Assembly: GCA_000729835.1 (NCBI GenBank)
Contig: JFHB01000031.1
Span: 1-64,000, forward strand
DNA from: Atkinsonella hypoxylon
Lineage: Eukaryota; Ascomycota; Sordariomycetes; Hypocreales; Clavicipitaceae
DNA: 64,000 bases
Direction of reading: 5' to 3'
Each line of letters begins with the position of its first letter. The first letter of the stretch is position 1. Made by a program: the position numbers and the translations under genes. This document shows positions 33,640-44,972 of this stretch, in pieces. The notes under the pieces were generated by a model, which worked only from the letters and a program-made list of their open reading frames with translations, was not told where the DNA came from and ran no database searches.

Positions 33640-35687
33640 ATGAGCCAGTCACAGCAGCTGCCTCCAACACGAAGGCAAGTCAGCTCAGGTCCGTATGGAC
33701 CTCATGGAGGCCAAGAAGACGAATTGCATATGCCCAGTTTGACGTCCAGTCCGCACAGACAGCTCGGATCCCAGCAAAGTTATCATACACCTCAGATCAA
33801 GCTGGACAATCCGCCCGCGAACGCCCACCCCACTACGCAGACCCAACCTCAACATCATCATCTGCAACAACCAGGCGGCTCCGGTGTGCCGAACGTCTTG
33901 CAACCAGGTGGACTGTCAGCACGACCGCCGGCCGTATCTTTGAATACAGCTCCAATTGTGCCCACGGTCCACAGCACACTGCAGCAACCGCCACCGTCGT
34001 CCTCGTCGCAACAAAATCAACACAGACATCTCCCATCACCAGCGTCCCACGACTTCCATACACCGCCGAGGCCCTCACTCTCCATGTCGCACTCTCATAC
34101 ATACTCTCGCTCCAGCCCTGCCGCCGGCTACGATGGCCCGGCCAGCTACCATGCTTATACCCCAACAACACCTGGTGGTTCTTCGTCCCAGCTCATGTCT
34201 CCTACGGATGCAAGCAAGTACAATGCTCCTGGTTCTCAGAGGCATTTCTCTAATACTCCGCTTGGTCTTGCCGACATACGGCCACGTGCAGACTCCAGCA
34301 TGTCAGACAGCGCATCAGCAGGTCTTCAGGATTTTGCAAACCCTCAACCCGGACCAAGCAACTACCTTGCGGCGTGGGCTGTATACGCTTTTGACTGGTG
34401 CAAGTGGCCCCCTCAGGGCAATGGAGCAGGTAAATTGGCTCTTGGAAGCTATCTCGAAGACGGCCATAACTTCGTAAGGTTACATGAAATCAATTCTAAT
34501 CTATTTGAAGTTGTCCATTAACTGTAACAGATACAAATTCTTGACAGCCAAGTTATCTCGACTGGCCAAGACGTTTTTACTCCCGGTACATCGAAATATA
34601 GTCTAGAATTCACAAAGATAGCCGAGGCTACACATTCTTATCCTGTCACAAGGCTATTATGGGAGCCGCCCTCTTCACAAAAGCAATCGACAGACCTTCT
34701 AGCCACATCTGGTGATCACCTGCGGCTTTGGTCGCTACCTTCCGAACCGCCTGTCGTTACCAGTAATAATATCACACGGGGAAATAGAGATCCTGCTTCT
34801 ATCACTAAATTGACTCCGCTGGCTCTATTATCAAACTCGAAAACACCGGACCATACAGCTCCGCTTACCTCACTAGACTGGAATACTGTTTCACCCAGTT
34901 TGATAATTACATCAAGTATTGACACGACTTGTACGATTTGGGATATTCCATCATTGACTGCCAAAACACAACTCATTGCACATGACAAAGAAGTATATGA
35001 CGTCAGGTTCTGTGCCAACAGTGTAGATGTCTTTGTCAGTTGCGGCCAGGATGGCAGTGTGCGAATGTTTGATTTGCGTAGCCTGGAGCATTCGACAATC
35101 ATATATGAGCCAACGGGCAAGGAGGAACGAGGTAAACATCTAACTTGTTTCCGACTAATACTCCGACTTGATTCAATTTGTTGTTTGATGTGCTGACATC
35201 CTTCGCAGACGGAAGTGGGCGGTCCAGCCCGGCTCATGCCCAACAAGCCATGGGAAGTCCTCCGCCATTATTACGCCTGGCAACTTCGCCGCATGACACA
35301 CACCTTTTGGCAACTTTTGCACAAGACTCGAGTGTCATTCGCATTCTAGATGTGCGACAGCCTGGGCAAGCTCTGCTCGAGCTCAAAGGCCATACTGGCC
35401 CAATTAACTGTGTCGAGTGGTCGCCACTCAGGCGGGGAACTCTCGCTTCAGGAGGTGATGACTGTCAGGTGCTTATTTGGGACCTCATGAACTCGGGCTC
35501 GTCAAGTGGCGGACACCCCATCAACGGATCCCAACAACAGGACAACCAACGGAGTCCAGTAGCAAGTTGGGAGTGTGAATACGAAGTTGGGAATTTAGGA
35601 TGGGTTCCACATCTCGAAAACGCCGATTTTGGGGAATGGCTTGGTATCAGCGCCGGCCGCGGTGTCTGGGGAAGTAGATTAATGTGA
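33640..35687 (+). CDS. WDR68/DCAF7/HAN11-like WD40 protein, three exons
   Basis: Exons are 33640-34473, 34531-35131 and 35209-35687 (637 residues). The first 230 residues are a Gln/Pro/Ser/His-rich, disordered extension with an HHH run. A compact seven-blade WD40 domain follows, from AVYAFDWCKWPP to GVWGSRLM. Blade motifs include LLATSGDHLRLWSLP, LIITSSIDTTCTIWDIP, FVSCGQDGSVRMFDLR, ARFA-type LLATFAQDSSVIRILDVR and TLASGGDDCQVLIWDL. Its domain matches plant AN11/TTG1 and animal DCAF7, scaffolds for DYRK-type kinases and CUL4 ubiquitin ligases. The intron phases are 0 and 1, and both joins keep the blades in register. The ATG at 33640 is the first in the frame. Confidence 0.85.
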
Positions 35688-37441
35688 TATGGCGACTGAA
35701 AATGTAGTCAGAAGCGCAACATCTATGCTTATTCAATTATAAAAGTCATACAAATATGCTGGAAGCCGGTTAACATCTCGTACATTCTACAGAAGCCCTA
35801 TATATAGATCCGATTTCTACGGCCTGATCTTGTACATTTCATTAAGTTCCGATAATCAAGCCTTCATCTAATGAACGGTAGGTATAGAGGAGACATACAG
35901 TAAACAGAACATATCAAGACGTATAGATAGGCAGCCAAAACTGTCTTGGCCATCGAAATCGGGACTTTTGTGCTTTTTAAAGCAATATGATACAATCCTT
36001 TTTCTGGGTAGTGACTTCTATACACCACGTTAGAGAATGGGGCAGAGACAGCCTTTTGCCATATCACCGTGCTGTGCTAATCACAACGGGGCAGTTCTAT
36101 ACACGCACTTCCTCAGAAGCCCGAATAGCTACCAGCAAGTTCACTGGTTCCTGGCGGCGCTTCCTTCAAATTGATTGATGGAGTCAAAACAACAATCATA
36201 CGGAAACATAAAACCGACGTCTCAGAGTAGCGAATCCGCTGGCTCTACCACGTTGTATGTTCAAGATCAAGATTATCCAACAGGCACTTCTCAGGCTGCA
36301 AAACACGTGACCAGTTACTATCCCCTTAGATTAGTCCGTAGCTCTTAGGGTACTTGCCCCACCATACTAAATTGTACTATGACACTCCGTAAAGATACTA
36401 GTAACATTTGAGAGTATAAATACCTAGGCACATTACATATCTTATAACCCTATAGGTCTATCGTGCCTCTACCCACGAAGTAACTAGTTGCCTTAGACCG
36501 CTACCCCCATAGCCTTAATATTCTACATAATATCATTTTTTTTCCTTATTAGACACATTTATGTTAGTTTACAGGTGTAGGGCAATGTTTTCTAAGGTCA
36601 CTACAGGTCACTTGCGGTCTAGCCTATGAGCTGACGGAATTGTGGGTCTCCCCGTATCTGGAGCCTTATCGTCTTCAAGGAGATAGATATAGTCATTCCC
36701 TTCACCTATAATGTCGGGACTGACTCAACCATAGACCCAATCAGAGAGAGATCTTAGTATTCGTTGAGTTTTCACACTGTCATCACATCTTGCATGGCCC
36801 CGTCGGCGTCGGGTTCTCCAAAGACGAATCAAACCTCTTACATATCTGAAGTGGCGCTCTGTCAAGGTTGCCTCACGCGCTTACCCTCGGGAGCAACTTC
36901 AACATCACACATTAGGTTTCCTAATTGCATACCTAGTTAGGTACTTAGGTAGTAAGGCGGGATCTGGCAATACCTCCAATTCCTCCATTGGCGTCGGCTT
37001 AAACCCAAGAAGACGATACCTGTACATATCCTACAAAATCCGGTGAGTTCGGAGTAAACATTAAGAATATGAAATAAGCAGGTGGCTATGATGAAACAAA
37101 TTGTATCAATAATTTGGAATGTCAAAAACTCAAAAACTAGGCAGCATAAGAAGAAGAATTTAGTATGCAACGTAAGAGTTTCCTTATATGCGTACACTGC
37201 GCCTATACATCCCCCGATGACGATGTCCGATAATTAGCCGTCATAGAGCAACTGCACTGGGCTGCATACCACAACTACTACTAATGCACCTAGCTTGCGC
37301 TACTGCAAGCTTCCGTCTCCTGCATCGTTCGCCACAGCCGCCGTGCCTCTCAGGTTTTCCTGAGCAATATTCTATTAGTTTTTCCGCGCTCACATAAATC
37401 ATCAATTTCTACGCTAGAAATCAATTTTGCGCATTGTCATT
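35688..37441. other. 1.75-kb intergenic region before SPT5
   Basis: No gene is seen. It contains the palindrome-like ACCTAGTTAGGTACTTAGGTAG at 36931-36952 and TACCTAGGCAC near 36421. The last 200 bp before SPT5 are pyrimidine-rich. Confidence 0.4.
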
Positions 37442-40400
37442 ATGGCGTCAAATGGACCTCCGAGGTTCGATGATTCTGAGGATGAGGATGATTTCAACCC
37501 TGCGCCAGCGGATATATCAGATGAAGAGTCTGTCGATAACGACTCTAGCCCAGTGGCGGCTAAACCGAAATCAACCCGCAACGACGATACAGATGACGAT
37601 ACACGACTACACAAGCCTCGATCTCGAAACAGCGATGATGAGAATCACGGCGAGGTAGCTTATCGTCGGAAACGTGCTGAAGACGATGAAGACGATGAAG
37701 ATGAAGAGGAGCAAGACGAGGAAGAGGAAGATGATGGGGACGATGAGGATGACGAAGAAGACGAGGACGTTCAACAGGTACCATGCACCACCACCATCAA
37801 TCACATAGTGTGAAATCAAACACACGACCGGGCATGTGACTGATATGTGCCACTAGGGTCATCGGCGAAAACGACGCCGGGACAGACGCAATGCCTTCTT
37901 CGATATCGAAGCTGAAGTCGACGATGAGGACGAAGGAGAAGACGAGGAAAAAGATGGCGAGGAGATAGAGGACTTCATCGACAACGAACACCCAGATGAC
38001 ATCGCCGAAAGTGCTCGGCTAGACGACGACCGAAGACACCGCGAACTCGACCGTCGTCGCGAGCTTGAATCCAGTCTAGATGCCGAAAAGCAAGCAGAAA
38101 TTCTTCGCCAGCGATACGGAAACAGGCGACCAGCCAAAGGTTTCGGAGACTCTGCTGTTGTTCCAAAGCGTTTGTTGCTACCGAGCGTGGATGATCCTAG
38201 TATTTGGGCTGTGAGATGCAAAGAAGGCAAAGAACGTGAAGTTGTACTTTCTATCATGAAACGGGTAGAAGAGCGCATTGGTACGAAGGATGAACTTGCC
38301 ATCACCGCCGCATTCGAACGAGGTGGCACTCAATCCGTCATGAAGGGATTCATCTATGTTGAAGCCCAACGCCAAACAGACATTCTTGTAACCTTGGATG
38401 GCATGCTCAACGTCTATCCTCGTTCAAAAATCACCCTCGTGGACATCAAGGACATGCCGGAGTTGTTACGCGTCACAAAGACGCCAACACTGGAGCCCGG
38501 TGCTTGGGTTAGGCTGCGTAGACCCGCAAAGCACGCCGGAGATCTGGCACAAGTCTTGGACGTGACAGAAAACGGCTTGGAAGCCAGGGTTAGGTTTATT
38601 CCCCGGTTGGATTACGGTATGCGTGATGATACTCTATCCAGTCTATCGTCGGACGGCAAACGCAAACGCCCCGGTGCCCCAGGCCCTAGACCTCCTCAAC
38701 GGTTGTTCAGTGAAGTTGAGGCTCGAAAACGACATCCGCGATATATACAAGGCAATCCCACCACAAACACATGGTCTTACATGGGAGACGAATTCGAGAA
38801 TGGATTTCAGGTGAAGGATGTCAAGATCCAACAACTGGTTGTCACTGACGTGAACCCGTCTTTGGAAGAAGTCACACGCTTTGCATCCGGCGCTGAGGAT
38901 GGTACCGAGAATCTTGATCTCAAGGCACTTGCGGCTAGTTTGAAGGACAGCAACACCCTCGTCACATATCTTCCTGGTGACATCATCGAAGTATACTCAG
39001 GGGAGCAGAAGGGTGTGGTGGGCAAAGTGACCAATGTTCAAGGAGATATAGTCACAATCTCTGTGACTGAGGGGGGTCTGCAGGGACAGACTATCGAAGT
39101 TCCCATTAAGGGACTGCGCAAGCGTTTCAAGGTCGGTGATCATGTCAAAGTCATTGGCGGAAGCAAGTTCCGTGATGAAGTGGGCACTGTGGTCAAGATT
39201 TCTGAAGACCGAGTTACTCTTCTGACGGACCAAACAAACACTGAAGTGACAGTATTCAGCAAGGATCTCAGGGAGGCGAGTGATATTGGCGGCCAGGGAT
39301 CATTGGGTCAGTTTTCCCTGCATGATTTGGTGCAATTAGACCCAACAACTGTTGGTTGCATCGTCAAAATCGATCGTGAGTCTCTTGTGGTATTGGACCA
39401 GTATGGCGACACACGGCAAATCATGCCTTCTCAGATTTCCAACAAGTTGCCAAAAAGAAAGCAGGCCGTGGCCGCCGATCGGGACGGCTCAGAAATTCGA
39501 CTGGACGATGTTGTGAAGGAATTCACGGGACAACACAGACAAGGCAAGATCATTCACATACACCGATCTTATGTGTTCTTGCATACCAATGATAGCAACG
39601 AAAATGCCGGCGTTTTTGTGACTAAGGCTAATTTGGTGAATACTGTCGCTGCCAAGGGGGGTCGTGTCAATGCAGCCTCTTCGGGTCCGGACCTTTGCAG
39701 CATGAACCCTGCTTTGAAGATACACAAGAATGGGAGCGAAATCAAACCCAGTCAGCCTGTTAAAATGTTTGGCCGTGATCGAGCCATAAACCAGACTGCA
39801 ATCATCAAGAAGGGTCCATACAAGGGCCTGCTTGGTATAGTAAAGGATACCACCGACACCCATGCACGAGTCGAGTTGCACACGAAAGGCAAGACTATCA
39901 CGGTACCCAGGGACTCTCTCAGTTTCAAGGACAAGATGACAGGTGCGACCATCGATATCAATGGCCGAGGTCGCGGTGCCCCTGTGGGTGGTGGCCGCAG
40001 TGGAGGTGATCGGATGCCAGCTTGGCAAGGGGGATCTAGGACCCCAATGGGCGCTAGCAGTTCAGACAGGATTCCCGCTTGGGGTTCACGCAGTAAGTCT
40101 TACATGCCATTGGACTATTCGTTGTTGTTCGGCCACTGACTTGGATAACGAACAGCGCCTGCTGCGGCTGGTGGCCGGACACCAGCCTGGAAAGCCCAGG
40201 ATTACTCGGGTTCGCGCACTCCAGCTTGGGCTGATGGCTCCAGGACAGTCAACCCATACGATGGCAGCCGTACTGCGTATGGTTCAGGCTCACGAACCCC
40301 AGCATGGCAGTCCGGTGCGCGGACTCCCGCGGTCGGTGATGCATTTGGTGTCGGCTCACGCACACCCGCCTACGCGAGTGGTGGTAGTTCTGACGGTTGG

Positions 40401-40781
40401 GCATCTGGTACCAAGACACCTGCTTGGGGAGCATCAGCGCCAACTCCGGGAGCTAGTGGGAATGAATCTTGGGGATACACACCTGGTGCCAGTACCGGAG
40501 CCTACGACGCTCCTACACCTGGCGCTGCTATAGGTGCCCCGACGCCTGGTGCTCTGGATGCTCCTACCCCAGAAGCTTTCTCGGCCCCTACTCCTGCTGC
40601 GAATGCGCCTACTCCAGGCGGTTGGCACGGAGGTTGGGGTGCAGATCCGGCACCGACTCCTGCGGCTGCCGCTCCGACACCGGGTGCAAGTGGTTACTAT
40701 GGTGCACCAACCCCAGCAGCTTATGGTGGTGCTCCTGAAACTCCTGCAGCCACTGGGCCAAGATATACAGACGATGAATAG
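37442..40781 (+). CDS. SPT5: Transcription elongation factor SPT5, three exons
   Basis: SPT5 pairs with SPT4 on RNA polymerase II to help elongation, pausing control and mRNA capping. Exons are 37442-37777, 37857-40092 and 40156-40781 (1,065 residues). The N-terminus is highly acidic (runs of Asp/Glu around residues 75-112), then basic GHRRKRRRDRR. The NGN domain starts near SIWAVRCKEGKEREVVL (about residue 230) and ends near ITLVDIKDMPELLRV. KOW domains follow; clear ones are PGAWVRLRRPAKHAGDLAQV, PGDIIEVYSGEQKGVVGKV, FKVGDHVKVIGGSKFRDEVG and IIKKGPYKGLLGIVKD. The C-terminal repeat region starts near residue 800. It first repeats GSRTPAW and then APTPG-type units, the targets of Bur1/Cdk9-like phosphorylation in the family. 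Both introns interrupt low-complexity parts. Confidence 0.95.
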
Positions 40782-41317
40782 AGCGGGCGTTCCGCCGGCC
40801 GATATTATTCTTGTCCAGTGCGCCGCATGCTACGCATTGATTTGTGACGTGGGAGACCGTCAGGTTTTGGCATAGGGCACATGTAATTCGTATCGATAGA
40901 ACTAGTATGGCTCGTCTTGCGTCGTGCAGCGACGGGAAATCTTGCATTCATGGGTTTAAGAGTTCAGAATCTTATGCTGCCTCTCACCGGGAAGACTATG
41001 TGGAAAATCAAGTCACTGTGTAATCAACAAGTGCAAGGTTGCTAAGTAGATGGGGCATTGTACAAAAATGCTCCGCATTGTATGAACAACGGGGACATCA
41101 AATATCATCGATGCGGCGTGTCAAATCATAACGTCAACCTTGTTATCACACCCTGGTTAGTTCATATTCTGGTAGTAGTGTCACGAAATATGCCTGCCAG
41201 AAGCACGCTGCCCACAGAATGATGTAAAATTTTACATGTCACAAAACGAGCAATGACGTTCTGGCCACCATCGAGCCTTACCCTAGACCACACACTGCAG
41301 ACTTTTAGAAGACTATC
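40782..41317. other. Intergenic, no gene seen
   Basis: SPT5 3' UTR and upstream DNA of the small membrane-protein gene. No coding signal is seen. Confidence 0.4.
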
Positions 41318-41440
41318 ATGCGAGCCGTCGCGAAACAGCTCAAGCAGTCACCTCAGTCACTAACCCTATCGCAATACCTATACCACCATGTCGACTTGGA
41401 CCAGTTGCATGGCCAGCACATGGAAGAGGTACATGTATAG
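41318..41440 (+). promoter_or_regulatory. Upstream open reading frame (40 codons)
   Basis: ATG 41318 to TAG 41438-41440 gives MRAVAKQLKQSPQSLTLSQY and further residues. It overlaps the first possible start of the next gene (41388) in another frame but ends before the later, preferred start at 41484. If transcribed in the same mRNA it would act as a uORF and lower translation. Splicing it onto the main frame fails because no junction keeps phase. Confidence 0.35.
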
Positions 41441-41483
41441 CAACTTACCAAAACGTCGGTATGGTCGTAAACATGCCGCGGCC

Positions 41484-41969
41484 ATGCGCATGAGCTCCAA
41501 CTCGGTAAGTTCAGCAGACATTCGGGGACTTGTGCACTCCATCCCTGCGAGAAGCTTTGCGAGCTCTCACAGATCACGGTCCGGGGCGGTGATAAAGAAA
41601 GGCAGCGAATCAACAATACAAACTACTTTAAAGAATGTTACGGAGGCGAGAGGAGCTGCCATGCAAGCCTCTCGCGTGCAAAGACGCGTTGACGCAGAGA
41701 TTGCAGGCGAAAACATGAAGGCAGGAGGCGAAGAATACAAGAAGAGATACGACAAAGCGGCGAGGAGATGGGTGTCCACGATGATAGCCCTCCCTGTTCT
41801 CATAGTCACGAGTTATTACCTTTTCGATAGGCGTAAGTATTTGCCATCAATAGCTTGCATCAATATGATCCAGCAGGCCAGAGACACTAATGGGTATTAT
41901 GCAGTTGCGTTAGGACATTCGCCGAAGACTCTATTCAAAGACTTGCACGATCGCCAACTTCCAAAGTGA
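41484..41969 (+). CDS. Small mitochondrial-looking single-span membrane protein
   Basis: Exons are 41484-41832 and 41905-41969, with a 72-nt GTAAGT..CAG intron. The intron length is a multiple of three, so unspliced readthrough also stays open. The N-terminus MRMSSNSVSSADIRGLVHSI followed by PARSFASSHRSR resembles a mitochondrial presequence. A charged helical stretch rich in Arg/Glu/Ala follows. One membrane segment, WVSTMIALPVLIVTSYYLF, is followed by DRLALGHSPKTL and a short tail. I do not recognise a named family; similar short single-span proteins are common hypothetical genes in filamentous fungi. An earlier in-frame ATG at 41388 would add 32 residues that look unlike protein. Confidence 0.65.
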   Translation: MRMSSNSVSSADIRGLVHSIPARSFASSHRSRSGAVIKKGSESTIQTTLKNVTEARGAAMQASRVQRRVDAEIAGENMKAGGEEYKKRYDKAARRWVSTMIALPVLIVTSYYLFDRRKYLPSIACINMIQQARDTNGYYAVALGHSPKTLFKDLHDRQLPK

Positions 41970-43336
41970 CGTATTCACATGCTAGACCGAAACACTATAG
42001 ATCGCCACGACCAATTTCCAAACAATATTTAATTATAGAGCCTTATATGATGCCGTTCAGAGAGCAACGGAGTTGTCTCCGAGAGTATTCCACCGATTGT
42101 CATCACAATATAAACTCTGGGTGGACTATATAAACATGGACGCCTTGACCTAACAGATGCAGCAAGCGACACTGGAATCATGGTCGACGTCACCAGACAA
42201 AGGCAATGGACATTACCACTAGAGCCGAGACCGGTCAGCATAGAATTCCCACGCTCTGTCACGAGTCAAGGATAGCATACTTCGAGTTCACTTGAGCTAC
42301 ACTCATGAAGCACATAGCTAGACGACGAATAGAACATATCAGCCTCACAAGAGGTAGATTTTCCATCACTATCAAGAAAGCGTCTATACAATAAAGACGC
42401 TTCCCTCGTTCGCCACTTATACATTCGCAATTGCTCAACGTGACATGGAACTGCTTTGCACATAGAGAGCTGACTACTGAAGTTGTGAGCATATCGCATG
42501 CTAGGCAACCTAGATCCCCATCATAATGCCATAATACACGACACCGTTAAATAGTAATAACGTAGACAACAAACTCGACGCTGCTTTATAGGTTCATATG
42601 GATATCCATTGACGGGAAGGCGGAATTGTGAATGCCCGTCCCTGATAAATACTGTGCATTTTTGTTACTGCGGCGAGCATGTCTTTCCGTTTTTTTAACG
42701 TAAAAGGGAGGGAGGTTCCATTGTATATTGCCACAGACAAGACCACGTAAGCGAATTTAGCGTTCTTACGGGCTGTCACAGGAATTCAGAGCTTGTCTGA
42801 CTACCATGGTCTAGTCTCACTACTTGAACGACGCGCTCGAACGGAAGGTACCGGCCTCTACAGGAATGGTGCACACAGGCAAGCAAACTGTCGCCTAGAA
42901 GAAAATCTATTCCGCAGACACGGAAAACGAAGGAAGCCTGAATACAATATCAGGGCCGGTCGATCAGGCGAGTCCCGAGGTCCCGACTGTGGGGCAAGAA
43001 TATGGGGAAATCGTGGAGGACCGATCATCCAATAAGATTTAACCGTTATTAATCTTCTGGCGTTCTTAACTATTCTGTTACAATGCCTCTCTGCAAAAGC
43101 AAACTTTTCTGAGTGAAGCCTAAAGAACTTTTCTAGGATCATTAGAGTTATTCAACAACGTCGCGCTGTACCCACCAGTCTAAACACGCCATCTGGGATG
43201 AACAGAACGATAAAAATCATGCATATTGGGACGAGTCCAAGCATCTCTTGAGTTGAATCTAGGAGGTCTAAATCTACCTCTAGTGACTGATCCAAATACA
43301 TAACTAGGATGGCGATGATATTGTTTTCCTTTCCAG
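41970..43336. other. 1.4-kb intergenic region, no gene seen
   Basis: Short frames are present on both strands but none resembles protein. It lies between two convergent small genes. Confidence 0.4.
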
Positions 43337-43672
43337 TCATGTGGGCTTTGGGCCGCCAAATCTATGGATGCCAGTTTTGATACCTGAATCAACCTTCTTT
43401 GCAATTTTTTCCAATGGTAGGCGCTTATCTACCTGTTGGACTGCTCTGGAAACAGAGGGCTCGATGCGCTGGACGGCTCGTTCAACTGGAGGAGCGAAAA
43501 AGGTAATGTTACGCTCCCACCTTGGAGCCCATTTGGCAGTCTGGCTGGCCAATCTTTCCTCAGCTCCAGGCATAACGAGGTAGAGAGGAGTGAGGACTCC
43601 AACGCCAGCAGCGCCCATGCACAGTACTTCAGAGCGCTTAGCTCGAGGCAACCGAGGAATTCGGTGAGGCAT
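43337..43672 (-). CDS. Conserved-looking small protein, 111 residues
   Basis: A single exon opens at ATG 43672 in good context (CAACATGCC) and ends in GGPKPT-stop. The N-terminus is basic (MPHRIPRLPRAKRSEV), then comes a hydrophobic segment LCMGAAGVGVLTPLYLVMPG. The remainder is amphipathic and helical, with WERNITFFAPPVERAVQRI and LPLEKIAKKVD. A mitochondrial or membrane-linked location is possible. Codon choice and composition look coding, unlike the overlapping frame on the other strand. I cannot assign a function. Confidence 0.65.
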   Translation of the reverse strand: MPHRIPRLPRAKRSEVLCMGAAGVGVLTPLYLVMPGAEERLASQTAKWAPRWERNITFFAPPVERAVQRIEPSVSRAVQQVDKRLPLEKIAKKVDSGIKTGIHRFGGPKPT

Positions 43673-44972
43673 GTTGATATTGATTTGGTTGATGAAGTAA
43701 TTTCCTGTTCGAAGAGGCTATTTAGTATCAGCCAGAAGACTACTTCTTGATATAAGAGGGAGGAACATACAGAAGGCAACAAGGAGATGGGAGAGGAAGA
43801 GCTAATGATGATAAGGAGGATGAATGATTCTGAAGGACATTACTACTACATGAGGGGGAAGGGACCTGATAAATACGTCCTGTAGCGACTGGGCGAGAAC
43901 AACGCCAAACCAGGGCGTTGTATTGATCGTTACATGGGCTTCCATGATCGATTAGGTACATTTTCACTAAGGAAGGGACGTTGAGGTACAAACTTCTCCG
44001 CACTTGGGTACAACAGTGGTGTACGGTACGGCAACGACGGGTCATGCCACACGAATGCAGGACCCTCCGTGCCGTGTTACATAGCGCCAGGCAACCTATT
44101 AGAGGCGTTCTGATGAGTTGGCTAGTGCAATCTTCTAGAGTAAATATCCCTGGTTCTCTTTGCTGCTGTCGCAGCCACCTTGTGCTAGTAGACGATTATT
44201 ATTTTGCAGATTTTCTAGGCAGTGTGCTACTTGTCAATTATTTTACTCGAGTTTACTAGAAATATTTTTTTAAAGTGGTGTGAAATATATTTTAACAGTC
44301 ATGTTCAATTCTTTTCTAGGCCTATTTTCACATTTATTTGGGGGCTTATAGAGGTTCCATAGGCCACTACAGCGCCATTTTTTTTTTTTGAAAGGACATC
44401 CTAAAAAACCCCAAAAAAACATAAACACTACTGTACCTTGAATTTTAGAACTGCACTAAAAAAGGAATTTTATTTGAAAAAAAAAAGAGACGCATGTACG
44501 TCGCTGTCTTCAAAAAAAAAAAACTGTCGCGATGCTTGTCACTTTTTTAAATTTCTATAGGATTGCATGAGTTTACGAACAAAGCAATGTCCATTTATCG
44601 CAAAGAGATCCCATATATTATATTATATTGTGTTGTCAGCTTACGATGCTGATTGGACAACTCCCTGATGACCTCAGCTGCGCCGTCGCTTTCGCGCAAC
44701 GTTCTTGATTGGCCACTATCATCGACTTGTTGAACAACTCATACATAGGCAACGACGCGGTGCCGCTCTTTGCTTCATTATCATAACAACAGCGGCATCT
44801 CTTGCTATCGATCGCGAACCACGAGGTTTGATTTCGTCTCAAACCGCTTTCTGCTATTCATGGCTTCAATTTGACTCTGCCGGTTGGTCGAGAGCTTAGA
44901 TCTCCCATTCGCACTAGATACCCAAAAAATACGCTCGCGAAGATACCTGCAATCGAATCAACAGCGGAAGCT
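43673..44972. other. AT-rich intergenic region with homopolymer runs
   Basis: Poly-T and poly-A runs of 10 to 14 bases cluster at 44379-44390, 44477-44487 and 44512-44523, with TATATTATATTATATT at 44615-44630. No gene is seen. The final 100 bp form the promoter or 5' UTR of WAPL. Confidence 0.45.

Noticed and set aside
41388..41483. Earlier start for the small mitochondrial protein
   Set aside because: The added residues are Trp/Tyr/Arg-rich and not presequence-like, and the uORF overlaps this start; it remains possible.
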